From contig NW_017804242.1 in NCBI RefSeq assembly GCF_001625305.1, positions 903,293-967,292 of the forward strand: a stretch of 64,000 nt of DNA, given 5' to 3'. The DNA is from Branchiostoma belcheri. Lineage: Eukaryota > Chordata > Leptocardii > Amphioxiformes > Branchiostomatidae. The position numbers and the translations under genes are program-made. The first letter of the stretch is position 1, and every line of letters begins with the position of its first letter. Below the pieces are notes generated by a model. The model was not told where the DNA came from, made no database searches, and was given only the letters and a program-made list of their open reading frames with translations. Of this stretch, positions 54,713 through 64,000 are shown piece after piece.

Positions 54713-55706
54713 GTACACGCTGTCCCTCTCGATCAGGTCTATTGTGTATGAACCTGCCTCGCGCGCTGCGATGCATCCATGGTCCGCCAGGGGGAGAACT
54801 TAAGGCCGACAATGTGTACGTTTGAACTGACAACAGCAGCACTACTGCTGTTACACTGCAATTACTGTGTACGATTCGGTGTAAAAAAATGGTATAATGA
54901 CTTGCATGCCGAACTATGTGTAAAACGAGTTAAAGTCTGTAATTAACGAAAGAAGTGCATTCTTTTCATTTCAACAGGCCCGCCTATCCATGACTCATTT
55001 TCTGTAAGCATATTTCATTGAGGTAAATGTGAACGATAAATAGTTGCTTAAAAATCTTACATCGTTTTATTTGAAGAAACATTGGACATGAGGTAGCAGA
55101 CCGACGTTGAAAGTTGAAATATAGATACTCTTACTTTTTGCAATACAATACCACTGTACAGTAACAACCAAGGTGTTATTTGATGCAGTCTTGATGTGCA
55201 ATGAGTAAATTACCACAGACTTTGCCGCACCCATACGTAATACTTACACGGGTGTTACAGGCAGTTGAGAATCATTGAAGAGGAATATAATCTAAATTCG
55301 TTTACTTTCGCGGTGGGTTTATTACACAGTACTAGAGAAAGGAATGCTATCATGCGGTATTTTAAATTCGCGATTGAAACATTTAAAATGTGTTAGATAG
55401 CCAACATTGATGTCATAAATTTTAGGTGGAGTCTCCTCGAAAATAAAACCACCGCGAAAGTTTCGTGATCTACCAGAAGTGTTACGTCATTGGGCGATCT
55501 CCAGTGCTCCAAACAGAACCCAGGTGGTTACGTCATGCCCCACCCACCAATCAGATAATCGTTGTGACGTCAGTGGTAGGAAAACCGGTTTCAAATGACC
55601 CCGTGATGATGATTAAAACATTCACACAGGTAGTTGTCTGAGCACTAGTACTGTGTCTCGTTCTTTTGACGTATATTTTAAAGTATCTTCTCAGATTGTG
55701 GCCGAA

Positions 55707-58700
55707 ATGAAGACTTCTACCCTGATCGTTCTGTTGCTGGGGATCGCGCTGCCATGCTTCCAGTCAGCTCCCGCGCCACAAACTTTCGACAAAGACACGG
55801 AAGCCAAACGTAAGTAAGAATTTATAGAACCAGGTCATCAGGCTCGGTACATACAGTTTCTACCAGACTAACAACATACGTTGGTCAAAAACAGTAAAAA
55901 GCATCCAAACAGGGGGAATAATTGGCCAAGGGAGTCACCGTCGTGGAGTTTATTTGCCATTCCCGTGGACTGACTCTCCTGGGCAATCAATCTTCTTTTT
56001 TTTACCGAATTGTACCCCAGTAGAAAGGCCTGGTGCAGGCTAAGAATCGGTATGGTTACATTGGTAACAACTAGCCTCGTTTGCAGGCTCTATGGGGGGT
56101 ATTATCGGGCTTTTTTATATTTCAGTCCATACCGCAAGGTATGAATGAAATATATTGTGTTCCCTCGTGTTTCTCCTTCTTCTTCTTCTTCTTCTCCTGC
56201 CACTCGCTCTGAGGGATTCAACTCCGCCATCATTCAGCCAAATGACCCAAAATTTGGCATGGAGGTAGAGTGGGCCAATACCCCCAGGCGTTTTTTTTCA
56301 TTTTTTTGAAACATGCCTTTGAAAAATTTTTATGATGTTTTTTTGGGGCATTTTTCGCCAAAAAATGGATTTTTGGATCCTGAGCCCTGGTTTTACAACC
56401 AAATGATCTGAAATTTGGTATAAGGGTACCTTGAACATGTGTCTACAGAATAGCAGTCACATATTTGGCATACACCACTTCCAAATGACTCATTTGGGGG
56501 ACTTAAATGGCAATTTTCAGCAAAAAAAGGGCCAAAAGTGCTGTACCCGTTCCATGTTCTATCTAAAGAATGGCGGTTCCATCCATGGAACACGTGTTCC
56601 ATTGCGGGTTACCTGAGGTCACATTGCACCTAAGTGGTGCGTAATGACCCACAAATTCAATTTTATGTGCCTAAGACCTTCAAAATGTATCAAATCTCAT
56701 CATTGTTAGTTTTTGCATACCTGTAATAAGATTAGTAAAGCTTTTGAGATTCAAAGTACTTGTCGTTGCATCTTTGTTCTCATATAGCTACTATTTAATT
56801 CATTTATTTGAGAACCTTTGCCAGTTTTGCACTGGGGTAAGTTTGGAATAGTCCACTTTTGCGTGGGAGGGAGATGGACTGAAATATGCTGTATTTGCTC
56901 CCAAGCAAATGTCGGCCTTTCTAGTTTATATTTATTTTCTATTAGCATATCTGTTCTCCGTATCGGTACAGGTTTATAGGCGACACACAAGAAACCACGA
57001 AACAAATCTTAGAACAGACTGAGCCGTCCGCAAAAAAAATATACACCATTAGGCCCAAAAGCGTTACCCGTAAAGCCTGATAGCGAGGCTAATGTGCAGA
57101 CTACATCAGATTCACAAATACGGATATACAGCCTATTCAGTATGACATGGAGAGTTAGCCTGTTAAGTATTACACAGATGTTGCTGCTGACATATATTCT
57201 GTACGTAGGATGACGCTATTCATACATGTACACTTAGCTTTGTTAGATATTTAGCTGTAGAAGACCATACTTAAGTCCTTGTAATTTTGTTGTGTCAATA
57301 AAGAATCTCTTTAACTATCTTCCTCTACTGTTTTTCCTTCAGTGATCGCCGCGCTGAGAGCAGCGAAGGGGCTGAAGATAAACCACCAGGAGGTGAAGGG
57401 TATGGAGACAATGATTGAAGACGAGGAGGCGGACAAAGACCCCGAAGCAGAATGTAGGTAGTCTGTAACTGTTGGAACGTTTATGCCGTGTACGCGTATT
57501 GATTTTCTTTAATTCGTCTGGGTACATCCTATGCAGTTTACTAGGCCACTATTTAGCCAATTTCTACTGTTTCCATGCGCTTCCCGAAGCCTGGTAGATG
57601 CAAACATACGTGGGCTGTCGTCGCTAAAAGTACCTGCCTTGGTAAAGAAAAGAAAAGAAAAGAAAAGAAAAGAAAGAGTTAGGAGGCTAACTAGGCCCTG
57701 AATATGTCCACTCAAGCCGGATCCGGAAATGAAGATATCTTCCTACCTAATATATGATTAAAAATTCTACTATAAATATTCTGTCTCATGATGCTCAGAA
57801 GCGTTTAGCATTAACCTATGCATCTATTTAATTCTTAGTATGATCAGAATTTATGACATTAACCTGTGTCTATGTAATTGTTCTCGACAGCGGACACCGT
57901 CAAGGACGAGATCGCCCTGGCCTTCAAGCGGATCATGATGATGGACCCAGGCGCCGAGATACGCCGTATGTATTGTTTTCATTCCTCTAAACAAAAAACA
58001 AACAAACAAACAAACAAACAAACAAAAAAACAACTAGGAAGATATCATCTACAAAGCATATGCATCATGTTTACCTTCGCATATGGTGTGCTCTGTTAAT
58101 TCTTGCTCAAAAACATTCATATCATATGGTGACAGGAGTCTAAATCCCTCCTGCTATAAAAATGCAACATTTTGTAACCCAACACTAGTTACCATGGTGA
58201 CAGACGTCTGGTTCGGGTCATTGACCTTATTTGTTTGGAACGGAAGAAGAAGAAACATATTCATTATCATCTTTAATTCTCTGGTACTGGCCAAAGTATG
58301 TATGGGGTGGGCTACGTTTCTCATTTAGGCCTCTTCTGAGAATTTCCTCCTAGACTAGTAAACATTTTTGTGAACGATAAACTGAACGTTTCCTTCCATC
58401 TCTTCAGTGAAGGACGAGGTCCGCAGCATCATCGGGCCTGAAAAAGCGGAGGCCGTCTTTGAACAGGCGGAGAAAATCATGTGGGAGGAGCTTCAACGTA
58501 AGATTTGCTTTTCGTAAATTACTTCTTCTTTTTGTTTACTTTAAAAAAAGAAGAATGATACACCGTGATACACAATATTACACTACAGCTCATGAGGTTG
58601 TCTTTCAATGTCTTCTAAGTGACAAACTGAGCGATGTTAGATTATACAATATATTAGATGGCTGGGGAAGGCTACTTTGATTTTATAAATGTCAAATGAG

Positions 58701-60425
58701 CCACCAGCTTAAATAGATAGAGTTCTTTATTCACAATTACCTGTCTTTACTCTTGTTAAACAAGCCTCTTCAGTTAAACAAGTGGTTGTGAATAAAGAAC
58801 TTTACAATTCGATCGTTCATCAATCTAATGATAGAATTATTCAGGGATAAGCCCCGATATTGTTTCTTTTTCTCATGTATAGCGTGTTCTACATGTGTTT
58901 TAAAAACGCAATTTCTTGTCCCGACAGAGCAAGCGAAGCTTGACAAAGAGCTGAATCTGAAGAAGAGCGAGAAGAAGGCGTTTGGCAAACTCGTGAATGA
59001 CGTGGAACACGGGAAAGACCCGCTTCACGAACGTAAGTTTTACCGAGACTGCCAAATACGGTCATGAACATCAACAATCTGTCTGATGAAGATCTTCGGT
59101 CAAACCTGCCCAAGGCGACCACCTCTGCATATCTGGTCCCTTAAGTGGTCGCCTTGGGCAGGTTTGACTGTACTTCGACTCATTTTTTCCTCGTTAAAAA
59201 TAACCAAGTAGCCAACCTTCAATCCTATCACTTAAACCTTGAATACTTGGATACGTTTCATGTACATGGCATTATGTACTTAATATGTTTTTTTTACATT
59301 ATGTGTAATATTTTACATTACTTGCTCATGCCTAAGCTATGCCTGTTTGTATTGTCTAAATAATTTTGTATTGTGCTTTGTTCTAATGATACTAGTAGTA
59401 CGAACATAAGCCATGGGCTTGAGTGTGTGGCGTCTACACTTTTTGTCATTAAGTGTTAAACAAAAAAATACACCCATACTTTCCGTCTATGCGTGTATGT
59501 TTACAGAAATAAGCTGCAATCATTGTTTTTATTGTTACTCATGATTAGGTAAGAAAATCGAGCAGAGAATGAGGGAAGACGCTGCCAAGATTATGGCACT
59601 GTCCCCGGAGGAACAAGAGGAAGGTTAGTTCTGTTCAAAATTTCTTAATTGCTGAATTTCTTAATTCACATTGCAGACTTCCGCTGAAGCCAAATTTCCA
59701 AACCGGGACCCGGTCGGGCAGTCTTATGGAACGAAAAGTATGATATTAAGACAACAAAGCACAAAAAAAGTTTTAAAAATTAATAATGGAACTATTTGCG
59801 TACTAGTAAATTGTTGATTTTTCGTTAATCGAAACAGCCCGGCCTGGCCCGGGTTTGGAAATGTGACCTCAGTATTACGTCTGTACATGTATTTACAATC
59901 AATATGTTGTCTACTACAAAATCTACTCTTACGTATACAAAACAACGATATTTCTTAATGATAAAAAATTTATTACACACTAAACCTATCATAGCTGACA
60001 TCTCTTATATTTTCTGTTGTGGAGTTGCAAGAAATACTTTAATTTCTAACGAACGCTCCATTTCTAGGAACTGAAACTACAGAGCCACGAAAGATTTGAA
60101 GAGTTTTAGAAACTTCAACTGGATTTTTTTTTGTTTACAGAAAAAGACATGTTCTATGCAGAGTACGGACAAGAAACGGGAGATAAAGTGTTCCAAGCGC
60201 TCAGAATCATCCACGAGGCGGCAGTAAAGAAAGGTAAGAAGAAATCTTTGTTTGTTTGTTTGTTTGTTTGTTTGTTTGTTTGGCTGAAGCAATGCACTTA
60301 CGCATGTACTTGTGATTTCGTCGAACAATCAATAAACAAATCAATATCTCTTGATTTTCCTTTTAGGTGCTGCTGTCAAAGCCGCAAAAGTGGAACTGCA
60401 GGAAGCGAACGCTGCCACCAGCTAA
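55707..60425 (+). CDS. Unrecognised secreted helical protein with a duplicated three-exon module
   Basis: Eight exons, all phase-1 introns: 55707-55809, 57343-57453, 57891-57965, 58408-58497, 58928-59032, 59549-59623, 60141-60233, 60367-60425 (TAA). They give 236 residues. The signal peptide is 'MKTSTLIVLLLGIALPCFQS'. The mature part is lysine/glutamate-rich, lacks cysteine, and looks mainly helical. Exons 2-3-4 (37, 25, 30 codons) and 5-6-7 (35, 25, 31) are the same module twice. Exons 2 and 5 end in KDP..E, exons 3 and 6 have IM at positions 15-16 and P at 20, and exons 4 and 7 share G.E....VF..A...I. I do not recognise the family and see no enzyme motif, EF-hand or disulfide pattern. A paralogue follows at 62094. 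Splice sites are consensus throughout. Confidence 0.82.
56116..56925 (+). mobile_element. Helitron/Helentron-like element (family B, copy 2)
   Basis: It has the same 5' hairpin ('atttcagtccatacc' / 'ggtatgaatgaaat') and 3' stem ('atttgctcccaagcaaat') as copy 1, with CTAG at 56921-56924. It lies in intron 1 of the secreted-protein gene and lacks the LINE insert of copy 1. Confidence 0.78.
57540..57640. repeat. MITE arm fragment and (AAAAG)n
   Basis: 'gccaatttctact..cttcccgaagcctggtaga' is one arm of the foldback family at 60441 and 63396. An (aaaag)n run follows at about 57648-57676. Confidence 0.6.
58710..58805. repeat. Foldback around 'gttctttattcacaa'
   Basis: 'agttctttattcacaa' and 'ttgtgaataaagaact' face each other across about 50 bp. 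A related 'ggttgtgaaataaagaactt' lies at about 3730 in CNTLN. Confidence 0.65.
59096..59173. repeat. Inverted repeat with 20-base arms
   Basis: 'gtcaaacctgcccaaggcga' + 'ccac' faces 'gtggtcgccttgggcagg' + 'tttgac'. It lies in an intron of the secreted-protein gene. The end motif 'caggtttgactgta' recurs at about 25095 and 34522. Confidence 0.75.
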
Positions 60426-60440
60426 AGGCAGGAGGAAGGA

Positions 60441-60650
60441 CAGCCTCTACCAGGCTTCGGGAGGCGGCTGGAAAGTGTAGAAATTGGCCAAATGGATATA
60501 TAACATGCATAGGGAATTGGTGCGCTATAGAGAGTACGTTAGATGTGGCAAAATGTACTCTCTAGCGGACCAACTCCCCGGTATGTTATCTCTCTAATTG
60601 GCCAATTTCTACTCATCGGCCGCCTCCCGAAGCCTGGTAAAAGCTAGAAC
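60441..60650. mobile_element. Foldback MITE in the 3' UTR
   Basis: Arms of about 75 bases, 'cctctaccaggcttcggga' 'ggcggc..' and the reverse '..ggccgcctcccgaagcctgg', pair across a centre with a second inverted pair ('tagagagtac' / 'gtactctcta'). It starts 16 bases after the stop of the secreted-protein gene, so it is probably transcribed. Relatives lie at 63396-63900 and 40353. Confidence 0.78.
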
Positions 60651-62093
60651 AGGGGACCAGCGGGGCTTCCAGCGCCTTTAGGAGATATACAACTGTTGTC
60701 TGAAGCAGTAAACAATAGGAATAGGTGTACAAACGTACGGACGCACATGGATTCAGCTCGAATTTTGAAACTGGCGATTTCGTTGATCTTTTGTTTATTT
60801 CGGAATCCTTTAGCCATACGGCTAGTCTTACAAGGCTCAAATAAAAAATACATATCGCAGGCAATGAAAATGTACAAACCTACAGATTACAGAGTTCAAA
60901 TAAGAAACATAAATATTGCGTACAACGAAGGTCTACAAACACAAAGATGCATGTAACAACGATGTTAACAGCTTCATAATGAGACGTCTTAACTTGGGTA
61001 GTGGAAACAAACGGTGGAGAACTTAATGTTGACTAGATGGACCGGGTAGGGATTGAATGTAAAGTAGTAATGTGTTCCATGGATTAACTACATGATAAAG
61101 GGAGGTTGATTTTTTTTATAAATTTTTGGACAAATATAACGTTAACCATAATGCCGATATAGAGAAGTGTACAACTTTTTGAAGAATTGTTATCGAACCA
61201 AATTCTAAATGTAAATGCCTAATTTCAATTACTTGCTACAGAACGCCTATAGGCAGAACCTACAATCTGTATTAGTATTATTGACTAACAAAGTAGATGA
61301 AACTTAAGAGACAATAAAGAAGGAAACTAACAGTGTATTCGTCCATACTAATGGTGTGCACTTTGTGTCCTTTAAGCTTCACCGGTATAAAGTTAATTTT
61401 AAAAGAGAAATGAAAATAAAGTCACTTTGGTATACCTGAACATAGTTGTACATTATTGGCATCAGTCTGCTGTACTAGTTTAGACATTTATTATAACAAT
61501 CATTCCATATCTTTTCAACTACTTATGATGTTCAACCACAGTCTTCTTGTTTTATCCATTATCGAGAATTTCTCGCTGATTTTGTCTGTGCATTTTCCCA
61601 CTGGCTCCCATAAGGCAACCGACATTTATGTAGCAAGAACTAAGATAAAACGTTACCCTTCTACGAGTCTTTGACATAACGTCCTGTCATGGGGTCGTGT
61701 GGCATAAGTGAAGAGTGCTCTACTCAGAACCAAGAGGTCCTGGGTTCGAGTCCTGACCTGCCACCGACCTTGAGCTCTTGGGAGGGAAAGGCACTTTACA
61801 TGACTTTCCCCACTTAACTCAAGTGAAATGAGTATTGTCCTGTTCTGCACAATGCACTCTCACATGCTTAACACCTTTAGTGTGCCCCTCCTGCCCCGAG
61901 GCTATCTAATCAACTACAGACTCACGCGCACGCTTAGTCAAAGCAGCCCAACAGGTTTCCAACTAGTGAAATCCGGCCATTTTTAATGGCGACGTTTGAA
62001 CAAATGACTGTGACGTCTTGCCACCGTTCATAGAATTTACATCGACGTTTTACACAACTACTTTGAAGACCGAAGGCTGTGCGTTTTGAGAAC
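60651..62093. other. Gap between the two secreted-protein paralogues
   Basis: It contains a LINE-tail-like segment (about 60750-60960), a possible poly(A) signal 'acaataaag' near 61311, and the SINE at 61689. No other gene is supported. Confidence 0.5.
61689..61900 (+). mobile_element. tRNA-derived SINE
   Basis: A head like a tRNA ('gtgtggcataagtgaagagt', B box 'gggttcgagtcc') is followed by 'gggaaaggcactttacatga' and 'cttaactcaagtgaaatgag'. Same family as 45969, more diverged. Confidence 0.75.
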
Positions 62094-63040
62094 ATGGTGG
62101 TTCTACGGTTTTTGGTGATCGCTATGATGGCGACGATGGCTTTCTGCGACGAAAAACCGGGATGGTTCCAAGGCAAAGAGAACGACCGTAAGTGTGGCAA
62201 AATATCGTCTGGCTACTTATATTTATAACAACCGTATTTCTTTTTTGTTTGTTTGTTTGTTTGTTTTATTTAGCCAGTGTGGCCTATCTCTGGATTGCAT
62301 ATGACTTGAATACAAACAGAATGAAATATACAAGTGTAAACATACACAAAACTTGACAAATTAGGCTATTACCAATATTTATAGTCCATAGATTCCAGAT
62401 CTAGAATGACACTTTTGGCAGCAACACGACAGGCGCCCTCTCGACTTCTGGGCGATTTTTAGATCTAGACCAGGCCAATATTCATGTAGATTGTACATCT
62501 TTTATGTAAGCTCGAAACGCAATTTTGAAATTTGGTGACTTCTAGTTGCCAATAAAGACCTTGACACGGCAGGAGGTCTTCCACACTGTTACCCCAACAT
62601 TGGGGGATCTCTCGTACATGTGATGAGTGTTCAGACATTTGGACAGACTTGAATAGCCTCCTGTGTGTGCTACTTTATTTCGCTATTTTTGTCAATGTAT
62701 TCACTAGTAACGTTATGCTTTATATATTTCCATGTGTGTCGTAATGTCTATAGAACGGGCCACAGGAAGAATAGCTACTCGTACTATTTTGTACACGTAT
62801 GCTAAATGTGGACCCCGTCAAAGTAAAAGACAGACTTAAGAGATCAAGTTTTATTTCCAGATCTTTTTGGTAGGATATTTCATAATTTCGCATTTTAAAC
62901 TTTGCTATTCTTGTCCCGGTTATGGAAAGTTCTGAGAGCGCTGATGGCGGCCAAAGATCTGCAGTGGAACCAGAAGGAGGAAAACGGCGTGAAGCAGATC
63001 ATAGAAGACATTCAGGCGGGCAGAGATCCGACGGAAGAGA
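62094..63040 (+). CDS. Paralogue of the duplicated-module secreted protein (5' part)
   Basis: Exon 1 62094-62187 codes a signal peptide ('MVVLRFLVIAMMATMAFC'). Exon 2 62930-63040 is 111 bases, phase 1 at both ends, exactly as exon 2 of the gene at 55707. It reads 'LLRALMAAKDLQWNQKEENG' and ends 'GRDPTEE', matching 'LIAALRAAKGLKINHQEVKG' and '..KDPEAE'. The next donor is gtaagt. No third exon is seen up to 64000, so the gene runs off the window. It is a tandem duplicate in the same orientation, 1.7 kb after the first gene. Confidence 0.78.
62245..62400 (-). mobile_element. LINE/SINE 3' tail remnant
   Basis: A (gttt)n run followed by 'attagccagtgtggcctatc'-like sequence resembles the reversed 3' ends of the LINE tails at 525 and 2462. 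It lies in the intron of the second secreted-protein gene. Confidence 0.45.
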
Positions 63041-63395
63041 GTAAGTCTATTTTATTATTTGCCTAATTCTGTCTTTGAAGCGCTCAAATCCCCCTTTTAG
63101 ACTAGATACCAGACCCATACCACGCTAGGTTTAGAGTTTGGATCAGGGTCTAACTGAGGGGTTTGTGGTATAAATTCATGTTGGCCCTGGAGTTAAGACG
63201 CTTACTTGTGTAGGCCCTAGAAACAATCTGGCACCCAGGCCTGTGAAGCTGATGTAAGTTTGCTTTATATTTCTATGTTTACCCTCGCAGAAGGAAAATG
63301 TATCGTTTTTGCTCTTTTTAATCTTCTTCAAACAAAAAGGCCACTGGTTTAGGGCTGGAAACAGTGGAAATTGAACACATTCGAGTTCGATTTTT

Positions 63396-63900
63396 CTAGC
63401 CTCTGCCAGGCTTCAGAAGCGACTGGAAAGAGTAGAAATTGGCCAGATAGACAGACAACATCTCTGGGGAATGAGTCAGCTAAAGGAGTACAGTTTGCTG
63501 CTCTGAATAAAAGGATTATCTAACCACTTGGCATCTATTGGATAGCGATTTGTGGACTTCAAAGGACAAGATGACAGGCTTCAGAGTGGCAAAGCTGTAC
63601 TCCTTGTCCTGCAGGCATTCCTGGCACAATATTTTTCAATAATTTCATGTCTTAATTAGATCATAGACCCCCAAATGTTTTTGCCCTGCAGTGGCATAGC
63701 TCCTTCCGCATTCGTTGTGCTTCGCTGCGGTGTGATGCGTTGCACGAGAAATACCCCAAATCGTACCTATACAGGGTGCTATATAGATGGTACTGTATGT
63801 GCAGAACAACAATTGTTGTGCTCCGCAGGACCAATGAGCTCCTGAGCGGACATGTTATCTGTCTGTCTGATTCGTGAAGTCTGGTAGAGGCTAGCAAAAT
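63396..63900. mobile_element. Longer member of the 60441 MITE family
   Basis: It starts 'tctagcctctgccaggctt' and ends 'ctggtagaggctagc' in inverse orientation, with an internal 'aggagtacag' / 'ctgtactcct' pair. It carries a middle segment also found near 34850-34990 ('tagaccgttgac..ttgccctgcagtgg'). Confidence 0.7.
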
Positions 63901-64000
63901 CGTCCTCCGAATGTGACCCCGTCTTGTCGTCAGTGACACCTGTATGACGTCACCACGTCGGTAAAACAGTAATGCGGTAATCATGGTAATGTGGCCCGCG

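Noticed and set aside
54054-54751. Two overlapping 217-226 codon frames with YRLYRYRSWYV-like repeats
   Set aside because: Read-through of the 50-bp satellite in rotating frames; a repeat, not a gene.

Overview
The window looks like nuclear DNA of a lancelet (cephalochordate, Branchiostoma-like). Genes are split into many short exons with GT-AG introns. The orthologues read closest to vertebrate proteins. The DNA is AT-rich and full of small non-autonomous mobile elements, and several introns carry amphioxus-style repeats that copy an exon boundary. All gene models below were built by hand from splice sites, and every junction was checked for reading phase. No database search or transcript data was available.

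Layout. (1) 656-11736, plus strand: the last ten exons of a coiled-coil protein that I read as centlein (CNTLN). (2) 6763-15270, minus strand: a six-exon gene interleaved with CNTLN. It reads in frame as CARD - TIR - TRADD-N-like region - coiled coil - RING - B-box, about 992 residues, with every intron in phase 1. This is the most unusual protein in the window. (3) 15271-19172: intergenic, rich in repeats. (4) 19173-39189, minus strand: a complete CCDC171 orthologue, 31 coding exons and about 1411 residues. It is convergent with CNTLN; both genes lie on human 9p22. (5) About 39330-39548: a short CCAAT/GC-box promoter shared with FAM32A (40169-41216, plus). (6) 42834-52590, minus strand: CCBE1, the secreted EGF/collagen protein of lymphangiogenesis, ten exons, with a 20-base assembly gap inside the collagen exon. 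A tRNA-Val(CAC) gene sits in one of its introns. (7) 52926-54712: a telomere-like minisatellite and a 50-bp satellite. (8) 55707-60425, plus strand: an unrecognised secreted, helical, charged protein made of a three-exon module present twice. (9) 62094-63040 onward, plus strand: the first two exons of a paralogue that runs off the window.

Functional reading. CNTLN and CCDC171 are coiled-coil proteins (centrosomal for CNTLN), FAM32A is a small nuclear housekeeping protein, and CCBE1 is an extracellular matrix/VEGF-C processing factor. The CARD-TIR-RING gene is a candidate innate immune or cell-death adaptor of the kind produced by amphioxus domain shuffling. The tandem secreted pair looks like a lineage-specific family. 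Mobile DNA includes four Helitron/Helentron-like elements ending in CTAGT, a second CTAGT-ending family, tRNA-SINEs, 5'-truncated LINE tails and several foldback MITEs. At least nine partial copies of exon edges lie beside the exons they derive from.
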